Assembly: GCA_035604455.1 (NCBI GenBank)
Contig: DATNIM010000022.1
Location: 1 to 64,000, forward strand
From: AG25 sp035604455
GTDB taxonomy: Bacteria > Gemmatimonadota > Gemmatimonadetes > Gemmatimonadales > GWC2-71-9
DNA: 64,000 nt
Direction: 5' to 3'
Part shown: in pieces, positions 55,951 to 64,000 of the stretch
Position numbering within the stretch: the stretch's first letter is position 1
How the letters are laid out: the number at the start of each line of letters is the position of its first letter
Notes under the pieces: generated by a model
Told to the model about the DNA's origin: nothing
The model's input: the letters and a program-made list of their open reading frames with translations, nothing else
The model's database searches: none
Made by a program: the position numbers and the translations under genes

Positions 55951-56373
55951 TTACGCGGCGAGCTTGGCCGACGCGGTGCCGTAGACAGTGATCAGCACCG
56001 TGGCGACGATGAGGATCCCCAGATCGGGCACCCAGCCGAGCTCCGTCGCCGGCACGACCATCTGCGTCAGATACAGCAGGAAATCGAAGGCACCCACGAG
56101 GAGCCCGAGCAGCACCGTGCGGTCGAGCGTTCGCCCGAAGCGTGCGAGCAGGCTTCCCGTCGCAAGCGCGGTCGCGCCCTGTCCCGCCGCGAGCGCCACG
56201 GCGACCACCGCGTCGCCAAGCAGCGTGGTGACGAGCGTTGTGGGCGTCGGGTGGTAGCTAAAACGCCAGGTGTGGAGCAAAGCCACCGCAAGACCGGCGG
56301 CGGTCGCGCACACGACGGTCCACGCGGCGTAGTAAATCACGACCTCGGCCCGCTCGCTCGTCTGGGCAGCCAT
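55951..56373 (-). CDS. Small integral membrane protein of unknown function
   Basis: A 140-residue protein with four probable membrane helices: VVIYYAAWTVVCATAAGLAVALL, TLLGDAVVAVALAAGQGATAL, TVLLGLLVGAFDFLLYL and LGILIVATVLITVYGTA. No family recognised. GGAGG about 6 bases upstream supports the ATG. It sits between the peptidase gene and pgl on the same strand (37 bases before pgl). Co-transcription is likely but no functional link to the pentose phosphate genes is evident. Confidence 0.6.
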   Translation of the reverse strand: MAAQTSERAEVVIYYAAWTVVCATAAGLAVALLHTWRFSYHPTPTTLVTTLLGDAVVAVALAAGQGATALATGSLLARFGRTLDRTVLLGLLVGAFDFLLYLTQMVVPATELGWVPDLGILIVATVLITVYGTASAKLAA

Positions 56374-56420
56374 CTCGCCTCCGTCCGGGTAGCCAATCTG
56401 CCGCCGATCCTGGTCCGCCG

Positions 56421-58559
56421 CTAGCGCAACGATTGTGCGGCGCGCTCGACCGCGTCACGCGTGGCCGCGACGTGTGCGACGAGGTCTGCGAGTTCCCGCG
56501 CCGTTGTTGCCGGGTCGCCGTACCGCACCGCTTCGGCCACCGACGGGAACGCCATCGTGCCGTAGCCGTCGTCGACGTCGGGCGCGAACTCGAGGCTCCG
56601 GTACCAGGGACGGCCCACGAGGCCTTGGGCACGGGTGAGTCGGCGCTCGGCCTCGATCAACCAACGGTTCGCTTGTGCGGCGCGCGCGGGCCCGAGTGCG
56701 CCGCCCAGCGCGCTGTCGCGGACCGTCGCGAACGCGACCCCGGCGCGCGCGAGCGCCGTCAGGGCATTTCGCAGCTCGCCCGTCGACACGGTCCAGCCAC
56801 GGGCCAGGATCCCGGCGTCCAGGTCGGTCGCGAGCGCGGCGAGTTCGGTGCCGGCGGCCGCGTAGTCGAACGGGAGCACCGTCGCGTTCGCCAGCCGCAG
56901 CGCGGCGAGGCCCACGAACTGGCCGAGCGCGCGGTGTGCACGCCAGGTCGGGTCTCCGAAGCGCTCCACCCAGTCCAAGTCGTCGTAGGCCGAGTGGTAC
57001 ACGCCGCTCGACCCCGCGAACGCCACGGACAGCATCGGAACACCGAGGTGGTGCGTGAACGGGACGAAGTCCGAACCGCCGCCCGGGTCCCCGAGGCCGA
57101 GCCGCCCCGGGTCGCCCATGCGGGCGAGCCACCGATCGTAAACCGATCCCGGGCCCTCGGGGTCCGGGATCGTCTGCGCCACCTCCCGCACGAAGGGCTT
57201 GAGGCATGGGGACGCCGTGCCCTCGAATTGCATCCCGTTCGTCACATCGTCTTCGTTGATGTAGGCGACCACACGCGACCGCAGGGAATCCTCAAGTTCC
57301 TCCACCCACTCGGTCGATCCGATCAACGCCCATTCCTCGGCGTCCCAGCTCGCGAAGATCACACTCCGCGCCGGACGTTCACCCGCCCGGGCGAGCGCGC
57401 CCAGGGCCCGTGCCGCCTCGAGCACCGCGACGGTCCCGCTCCCGTTATCCACCGCGCCGGGGCCCCAGGCGTCGCGATGGGCGCCGAGCACGACCCATTC
57501 GTCGGGAAACGTGGTCCCGCGGATCATGCCGAACGCGTCCCAGATCGGGTGCATCGCACGCTCGCCCCGCTCCGTGACGACCTCGAGCCGCAGACGCACC
57601 GGCCCCGGGCCCGCGTGGTAGTGGAACGGCAGCCCGCCCTGCCAAGGCCCGGGGACCTCGGTCCCCGTAAGCCCCCGCAGGAGGCCGGCGGCGTTGCCAT
57701 AGCCCATCGGGATGACGGGGATGCGTGGCAGCGCCATCGAGTCCTCGGGGACCCGGTGCGCCCCGGGGACGGACGCGTAGCCCGGGGTCGTCGGGTCGCC
57801 GTTTTCGTTCAGCACGCTGCCGCGCTGGATCCCGCCCGGGGGTCGCATCGGGCCCGTCGGGTAGACCGGCCCGCGAACAAAGCCGTCGTCCTCGGGGTCC
57901 GAATAGAGGACGAGTCCTGCCGCGCCCCGGGCTTCCGCTTCTCGAGCTTTGATGCCGCGAAATGAGCGGCCGTATCGTGCGAGCACGATTTTGCCGCGCA
58001 CGCTCACGCCCAAGGAGTCGAGGGTACGGTAATCGCCGACGAGTCCGTAGTTCGCATACACCACATCCCCGCTCGTGTCGGCGTTCCCCGAGTATGCGTT
58101 GAACGGCGGGAGCGGGTGCGCTACCCCCGAGAGCTTCGGCTCGTCGAGTGTGATGGCGCGGTAGCGAGCGCCCGGCCCCGTGGCCGCCCAGGCCCGAACG
58201 ATTCGTGGCTGGGGTAGGTAGACCGTGTAGCTCTTGGTCCAGGTGTCGAGGCCGAAGCTCCCGAATCGTTTGAGCACGTAGTCGCGCGTAGCCGCTTGTG
58301 CCCTGGTGCCGGCCATGTGCGGCGCGCGGCTCAGGTCGCGCGTCATCGCGCGCGCTGCGGTGTCCGGTACGGCGAGCAGCTGCCGCTCGAGCGCCGGTTC
58401 GGTGGCGGTGGGCGGGAATCCGGTCTGAGCTGCCGCGGGCACTCGGCAGACGAGGAGCATCGCGAGCGGAACCCAAAGCCGCCGCCCCGCGTTCCCTCGC
58501 TCGGGACGCGCGGTTCGGGTGGGGCTCCTCGAGTTCGAGGACATCACGAGTAGGGTCAT
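56421..58559 (-). CDS. Glutamate carboxypeptidase II-like exopeptidase (M28)
   Basis: A 712-residue exported zinc peptidase. An Arg-rich leader is followed by a signal peptide (RLWVPLAMLLVCRVPAAAQ). The PA domain sits at about 150-310 (GDVVYANYGLVGDYRTLDSLGV, GKIVLARYGRSFRGIK). The M28 catalytic domain has His361 and Asp371 (GAHRDAWGPGAVDNGSG), catalytic Glu408 with Glu409 (FASWDAEEWALIGSTEW), Asp437 (AYINEDD) and His522 (YHSAYDD), in the order of human GCPII. A transferrin-receptor-like helical dimerisation domain follows (AAAGTELAALATDLDA onward). It is probably periplasmic, trimming peptides. Start ATG 58559 or 58544. It diverges from the histidine kinase. Confidence 0.9.
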   Translation of the reverse strand: MTLLVMSSNSRSPTRTARPERGNAGRRLWVPLAMLLVCRVPAAAQTGFPPTATEPALERQLLAVPDTAARAMTRDLSRAPHMAGTRAQAATRDYVLKRFGSFGLDTWTKSYTVYLPQPRIVRAWAATGPGARYRAITLDEPKLSGVAHPLPPFNAYSGNADTSGDVVYANYGLVGDYRTLDSLGVSVRGKIVLARYGRSFRGIKAREAEARGAAGLVLYSDPEDDGFVRGPVYPTGPMRPPGGIQRGSVLNENGDPTTPGYASVPGAHRVPEDSMALPRIPVIPMGYGNAAGLLRGLTGTEVPGPWQGGLPFHYHAGPGPVRLRLEVVTERGERAMHPIWDAFGMIRGTTFPDEWVVLGAHRDAWGPGAVDNGSGTVAVLEAARALGALARAGERPARSVIFASWDAEEWALIGSTEWVEELEDSLRSRVVAYINEDDVTNGMQFEGTASPCLKPFVREVAQTIPDPEGPGSVYDRWLARMGDPGRLGLGDPGGGSDFVPFTHHLGVPMLSVAFAGSSGVYHSAYDDLDWVERFGDPTWRAHRALGQFVGLAALRLANATVLPFDYAAAGTELAALATDLDAGILARGWTVSTGELRNALTALARAGVAFATVRDSALGGALGPARAAQANRWLIEAERRLTRAQGLVGRPWYRSLEFAPDVDDGYGTMAFPSVAEAVRYGDPATTARELADLVAHVAATRDAVERAAQSLR

Positions 58560-58673
58560 GGTGCAGTCGGGCGCCGAACTTATCGGAGTTCGAGCGCCCG
58601 TCCAGCCCGGACGTGTTTGCGCTCGGAGGGACGCCTCGCGACATTGACCACTGCAGATTCGCACGGCGATAGA

Positions 58674-60623
58674 ATGACCCTGCCTGCTGCACCTGCGCCG
58701 CCGCTCCGTCGGTGGCTCGGGCTGCGCAACCTGTTGATTACGATCTTCGCGGCTGGGGCGATCTACTCCGCGCTCATGCCGCTCCTCTTGATCCGCCGCG
58801 TGGAACGGGCGTCGACCCTTCTTGCGAAGGGGTCGCAGGGCGTCCTGCGCCTCCTCGATGACTTGGCGCTCCGGGCCGACGCCGCGCACGCCGCCGTTCA
58901 CCTCGCGGGCGCTGCACTCGGGCGACGGCCTGATCGCCCGCTGATCGACTCGATCGCGTCGCTTGCGAGCTACGCGGCCGTCCCTTGGGATACGGTCGGC
59001 GTCCCGATGCTCAACCGCGACCTGCGGGCCGCCCTCGTCCTCGCGCATGATCGGATGGTGAACGTCGCGCGCGCCTTGATCGACGCGGTGGGCGCGATGC
59101 GGCGCGGGTTGCCGGCCGATGCGGACCGGTTCGTGTCACGGGCCGATTCACTCGCGCTCCTCGCCGACGAGGAACTCTCGCTGGTCGAGCGTTTAGGAAC
59201 CGAGGACCTGCGCGTCCGCGAGATGGAAGTGGCCGCGACGACCGCGGAAATCCACCGCGTTCTCGCGCTGTGGCTCGTGCTCGGCGTGTTCCTCGCGTGG
59301 CTCAGCGTGATCACCATTCGTCGGCGCGTGCTCCGCCCGCTCGCCGCCCTCGAAGTGGGCCTCGCGCGGGTCTCGGACGGCGATTTCACGACGCGCCTTC
59401 CGGTCGAGCGGGAGGACGAGGTGGGCCGTCTCGCGGCCCACTTCAACCAGATGACGCGTGTGCTCCGCGATCGCGCGGAGGATCAGGGGCGGTTCGCTGC
59501 GGCGGGGGAACTGCTCGCCGGGGTGGCGCACGAGGTCAACAATCCCCTGATGGCGATCGCGGCGCACATGGAGAACCAGCTCGCCGACCCGGACCTGCCG
59601 CGCGAACAGCGGGAGGAGAACCAGCAGGTCCTGCGTCAGGCCCAACGGGCGTCCAAGCTGCTCCGCGGGCTGCTCCGCTTCGTGCGCGCGAGCGAGCGGA
59701 ACGTCACGAGCGTCAACTTGAACGACGTGGTGCGGGGCGGGCTCGACCTCGTGTCCTACCGCTTTGGGGTGGACGAGATCACGGTCGGCGGCCGCCTGGA
59801 TCCCGCCCTGCCCCCCGTCCGCGGCGACGCGATCCGCCTGGAGCAGGTCGTCGTGAATCTCCTTTCCAACGCGATCGACGCGTTGCGGACCATCACGCCC
59901 CCCCGCCGTGTGACGGTCGACTCGTGGGTCGCGGACTCGAAGGTGTGCGTCGCGGTGACTGACAACGGGCACGGTGTCGCGCCCCCCGTCCTCGAACAGC
60001 TCTTCCACCCCTTCGCGACCACGAAGCCTCGGGGCACGGGTCTCGGACTCTACATCTCCCGTCAGATCGCCCGGGAAGCGGGCGGCGATCTCGTGCTCGC
60101 GGCGGTGCCCAAGGAAGGTGGCGCCCGCTTCGTCATGAGCCTCCCCGTCGGAAAGCTGCCGGCGCCCCGCCCGTCGGAGGCCCCGGTTCCGTCGCCCGCT
60201 CGAGCGGCCGAGCCCAGCCGTCCGGCGCCACCGCCCAGGCTCGCGGGCGTGCGGGTGCTCGTGGTGGACGACGAGGAGCCCATCCGGCGCCCGCTGACAA
60301 AATTCCTGACACGTCGCGGCGCTCAGGTCCTCGAAGCGGCAGACGGGCTCGCCGCCCTTGAGATCCTCGCGGCCAATCCGGTCGACGTCATTCTGGCCGA
60401 CTTGCGGATGCCTAAGATGGGAGGGGCCGAGCTCTTTGCCGAGCTTGAGCGCACCCGGCCGGAGCTCGCGGCCCGGCTGCTCTTCCTGTCGGGGGACGTC
60501 TCCCAGCTCGCCCAGCCCGGGAACACCCCCGTCCCCCGGGAGCGCGTGTTCGTGAAGCCCGTCGAGCTCACCGAGCTCGAGCTGCGGATCGCCGAGTTCG
60601 TGCGCAGTCAGGGAACCCCGTGA
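58674..60623 (+). CDS. Hybrid sensor histidine kinase with receiver domain
   Basis: A 649-residue membrane sensor. Helix 1 at about 18-40 and helix 2 at about 196-216 flank a ~155-residue helical extracytoplasmic sensor with no recognised family. HAMP at 217-270 is followed by HisKA with His286 in LLAGVAHEVNNPLMAI, HATPase with NLLSNAIDAL, DNGHGV and GTGLGLYISR, a Pro/Ala-rich linker at ~495-520, and a C-terminal receiver with VLVVDDEEPIR, phospho-acceptor Asp576 in ILADLRMPKMGG and Lys in FVKPVEL. The His-box (H-E-x-N-N-P) is of the NtrB-like class. No output regulator is adjacent. The ATG at 58674 follows a TTGACC at 58644-58649, but no clear -10 is seen. Confidence 0.92.
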   Translation: MTLPAAPAPPLRRWLGLRNLLITIFAAGAIYSALMPLLLIRRVERASTLLAKGSQGVLRLLDDLALRADAAHAAVHLAGAALGRRPDRPLIDSIASLASYAAVPWDTVGVPMLNRDLRAALVLAHDRMVNVARALIDAVGAMRRGLPADADRFVSRADSLALLADEELSLVERLGTEDLRVREMEVAATTAEIHRVLALWLVLGVFLAWLSVITIRRRVLRPLAALEVGLARVSDGDFTTRLPVEREDEVGRLAAHFNQMTRVLRDRAEDQGRFAAAGELLAGVAHEVNNPLMAIAAHMENQLADPDLPREQREENQQVLRQAQRASKLLRGLLRFVRASERNVTSVNLNDVVRGGLDLVSYRFGVDEITVGGRLDPALPPVRGDAIRLEQVVVNLLSNAIDALRTITPPRRVTVDSWVADSKVCVAVTDNGHGVAPPVLEQLFHPFATTKPRGTGLGLYISRQIAREAGGDLVLAAVPKEGGARFVMSLPVGKLPAPRPSEAPVPSPARAAEPSRPAPPPRLAGVRVLVVDDEEPIRRPLTKFLTRRGAQVLEAADGLAALEILAANPVDVILADLRMPKMGGAELFAELERTRPELAARLLFLSGDVSQLAQPGNTPVPRERVFVKPVELTELELRIAEFVRSQGTP

Positions 60624-60665
60624 TATGGCCAGAACGCCCGGGGACCGCTACCATGTAAGGAGCGT

Positions 60666-60938
60666 ATGCTGATCGTCGGGGTGCTCCTCGTCACGGTGCT
60701 CCTCCGCTTCGCGATCGTCGCAGCGGTAGTGTACCTCCTGCTGCCCCGCAGCACGCGGTGCCCGCACTGCGATGCGGAGATGGTCCCGATCCGCAACCGC
60801 TTCGTCGATCGTGTGCTCCGCAAGATCGAACGTCGCTGGTGCATGGAGTGCGGGTGGAACGGCGTCATTCGGAAGGTCCGCCCCACCCCGGCCCCGACCG
60901 ACACCCGTCGGCAAGTCCCGCGACCCACCGCCCGCTAA
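60666..60938 (+). CDS. Membrane-anchored zinc-ribbon protein
   Basis: A 90-residue protein: one N-terminal membrane helix (MLIVGVLLVTVLLRFAIVAAVVYLLL), then a four-cysteine ribbon, CPHC at 32-35 and CMEC about 25 residues later (WCMECGWNGVIR), then a Pro/Thr/Arg tail. AAGGAG 5-6 bases before the ATG supports the start. Function unknown; such small proteins may bind zinc or nucleic acid or act with a membrane partner. It follows the histidine kinase by 42 bases on the same strand and could be co-transcribed. Confidence 0.75.
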   Translation: MLIVGVLLVTVLLRFAIVAAVVYLLLPRSTRCPHCDAEMVPIRNRFVDRVLRKIERRWCMECGWNGVIRKVRPTPAPTDTRRQVPRPTAR

Positions 60939-60951
60939 CGCGCCTTCGCTC

Positions 60952-61290
60952 TTACTCGAGCACAGCCGCGGTTCCGTAGCACAACACTTCGGTCGCCGCG
61001 GACTTGCTCGCCACCTCGGAGGCGTCATAACTCACGCCGAGCACGGCGTTCGCCCCGACCTCGCGTGCGTGGTCGACCATGCGGTCATAGGCCGTTTGGC
61101 GCGCCTGCTCGCACATCTCCGTGTAGGCGCCGATCTGGCCGCCGATGATGCTCTTCAGGCCACCCAGGATGCCCTGCGCGATCGTGGGTGCCCGCACGGT
61201 GATCCCGCGGACCACGCCCCGGTACTCGCGGACCCGTCGCCCTTCAACGTTGAACGTCGTCGTCACAAGTATCGTCGATTGAATCGCCAT
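60952..61290 (-). CDS. UPF0145 (YbjQ-like) protein
   Basis: A 112-residue protein of the YbjQ/UPF0145 family of dodecin-like or pentameric small domains, with unknown function (sometimes named as putative heavy-metal binding). Typical: VTTTFNVEGRRVREYRGVVRGITVRA, ARQTAYDRMVDHAREVGANAVLGVSYDASEV and a C-terminal EVLCYGTAAVL. AGGAG about 7 bases before the ATG. It converges with the zinc-ribbon gene and diverges from sdhC. Confidence 0.9.
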   Translation of the reverse strand: MAIQSTILVTTTFNVEGRRVREYRGVVRGITVRAPTIAQGILGGLKSIIGGQIGAYTEMCEQARQTAYDRMVDHAREVGANAVLGVSYDASEVASKSAATEVLCYGTAAVLE

Positions 61291-61322
61291 CGGTCGCTCC
61301 TGTCATGAAGGTGGAATGCGCC

Positions 61323-61352
61323 TTGCTCGCCGGCCCCGCGGACAAGTATCAT
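61323..61352 (+). promoter_or_regulatory. Possible sdh promoter
   Basis: TTGCTC at 61323-61328 and TATCAT at 61347-61352 are 18 bases apart and would start transcription about 30 bases before the sdhC ATG. Unlike the leaderless genes, sdhC has a GTGGAG ribosome-binding site. The -10 matches at 5 of 6 positions, the -35 at 3. Confidence 0.4.
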
Positions 61353-61390
61353 CACTCCCGGTCGTCTACGTCTTCCCCCGTGGAGCCGCC

Positions 61391-62061
61391 ATGCGCCGGG
61401 TGACCCTGTGGCGCTCGTTCATCGGCAAGAAGATCCTGATGGCCGCGACGGGCCTGGTGTTGTTTCTCTTCGTCGTCGGACATCTCCTCGGCAATCTCAA
61501 GGTGTTCGAAGGTCCCGACCGGTTTAACGCCTATGCCGAGGGGCTGAGGGCCCTGGGCGCCCCGTTTTTCGGTCGGGGCGAGCTGCTCTGGATCGCGCGC
61601 CTGGTCCTCCTCGGCAGCGTCGGGGTGCATGCCTGGGCCGCGGCCGTGCTGACCCGCGCGAGCTGGCGGGCGCGCCCCGTGGCCTATAAGAGCTTCGAGC
61701 CCGTCGCCACGACCTACGCCGCCCGCACGATGCGGGTCGGGGGCGTCCTGCTCGCACTCTACGTCGTCTATCATCTCCTCGATCTCACCTTCGGCCGCCT
61801 AAACCCGGCGTTCGAGCCAGGCAACGTCTACCACAACGTGCTCGCGAGCTTCCGCGTCTGGCCCGTCGCGGCGCTCTACGCGCTCGCCATGGTGGTGCTC
61901 GGGCTCCACATCTATCACGGGTTATGGAGTGCCTTCCAGACGCTCGGCCTGAACCGCGCGCCCTCGGAAGGTTGGCGGCGGTCGGTCGCGGCCGTGATCG
62001 CCGTCGCGATCGCCGGCGGCTACCTCGCCATTCCCGTGGCCGTGCTCACGGGAGTACTGCG

Positions 62062-62065
<4 letters not shown>
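61391..62065 (+). CDS. sdhC: Succinate dehydrogenase cytochrome b558 subunit
   Basis: A 224-residue single membrane anchor of the b558 (type B, Bacillus/Bacteroidetes-like) class, with five helices and two haems expected. Haem-type histidines occur in LFVVGHLLGNLKVF, GVHAWAAAV, YVVYHLLDLTFG, VYHNVLASF and LHIYHGLWSAFQTLGLN. The start WRSFIGKKILMAATGLVLF is typical. GTGGAG about 6 bases upstream supports ATG 61391. It passes electrons between menaquinone and SdhAB. No separate sdhD is expected for this class. Confidence 0.95.
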
Positions 62066-63977
<1,912 letters not shown>

Positions 63978-63978
<1 letters not shown>

Positions 63979-64000
63979 TGCGTGTCGTCCTCCACGTCTG
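63978..64000 (+). CDS. sdhB: Start of a further gene, presumably sdhB (partial)
   Basis: The ATG at 63978 overlaps the sdhA stop by one base (TGATG) and the reading frame gives MRVVLHV before the window ends. Seven residues cannot identify a protein; sdhB is inferred only from the standard sdhC-sdhA-sdhB order of type-B operons. Confidence 0.5.

Overview
The window is a gene-dense, GC-rich (roughly 68-70% by eye) stretch of a diderm bacterial chromosome. The gene content fits Gemmatimonadota or a close relative: KDO/LPS synthesis and Lpt export genes, futalosine-route menaquinone genes, a 14-subunit complex I, a b558-type succinate dehydrogenase, sigma-54, and extensive operons joined by 4-base stop/start overlaps. 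The phylum call is inference from content; there is no rRNA or other marker that settles it. I saw no tRNA, rRNA, CRISPR array, insertion sequence or prophage.

Layout. 1-3.7 kb: two small secreted proteins, an alpha/beta-hydrolase-like protein and a GT4 glycosyltransferase with a leaderless-type promoter. 3.7-13.9 kb (minus strand): a ten-gene LPS operon, kdsB-pyrG-kdsA-kdsC-kdsD-lptC-lptA-like-lptB-rpoN-GT2. It makes CMP-KDO, including its CTP, builds the LPS export bridge, and carries rpoN behind lptB as in Proteobacteria. 13.9-19.7 kb: a looser region with an anthranilate/aminodeoxychorismate synthase glutaminase, a lipase-maturation-factor-like membrane protein, a DUF1697 protein, a cupin closely resembling hydroxynitrile lyases, a XerD-type recombinase and two hypotheticals.

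19.8-29.6 kb (minus strand): one long operon, yceD-rpmF-plsX-fabH-fabD-fabG-acpP-fabF-mqnE-mqnA-mqnC-purE-ispF, joining fatty-acid initiation and elongation to menaquinone head-group synthesis and one isoprenoid step. 29.7-33.0 kb: sucC-sucD-(EIIA-CBS protein)-ndk. 33.1-50.6 kb (minus strand): nuoA to nuoN in canonical order, followed by a phosphomannomutase/phosphoglucomutase and a UPF0182 membrane protein. 50.6-58.6 kb: dcd, then on the minus strand zwf, gnd, pgi and pgl (oxidative pentose phosphate), a small membrane protein and a glutamate-carboxypeptidase-II-like peptidase. 58.7-64 kb: a hybrid histidine kinase, a membrane zinc-ribbon protein, a UPF0145 protein, and sdhC-sdhA with sdhB starting 23 bases before the window end.

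How it fits together: NADH (Nuo) and succinate (Sdh) electrons would enter a menaquinone pool built partly by the mqn genes here. sucCD supplies succinate. The pentose phosphate genes supply NAD(P)H and ribose/sedoheptulose sugars, and KDO synthesis needs arabinose/ribulose-5-phosphate from that route.

This is mostly core metabolism, and I do not see a convincing new multi-gene system. The observations most worth following up are a ~145-residue uncharacterised domain fused in front of LptB, repeated leaderless-promoter architecture, a PurE lacking a conserved histidine, unusual cysteine spacing in MqnE, an EIIA-CBS regulator inside the sucCD operon, and a short NuoG that keeps the N7 cluster ligands.
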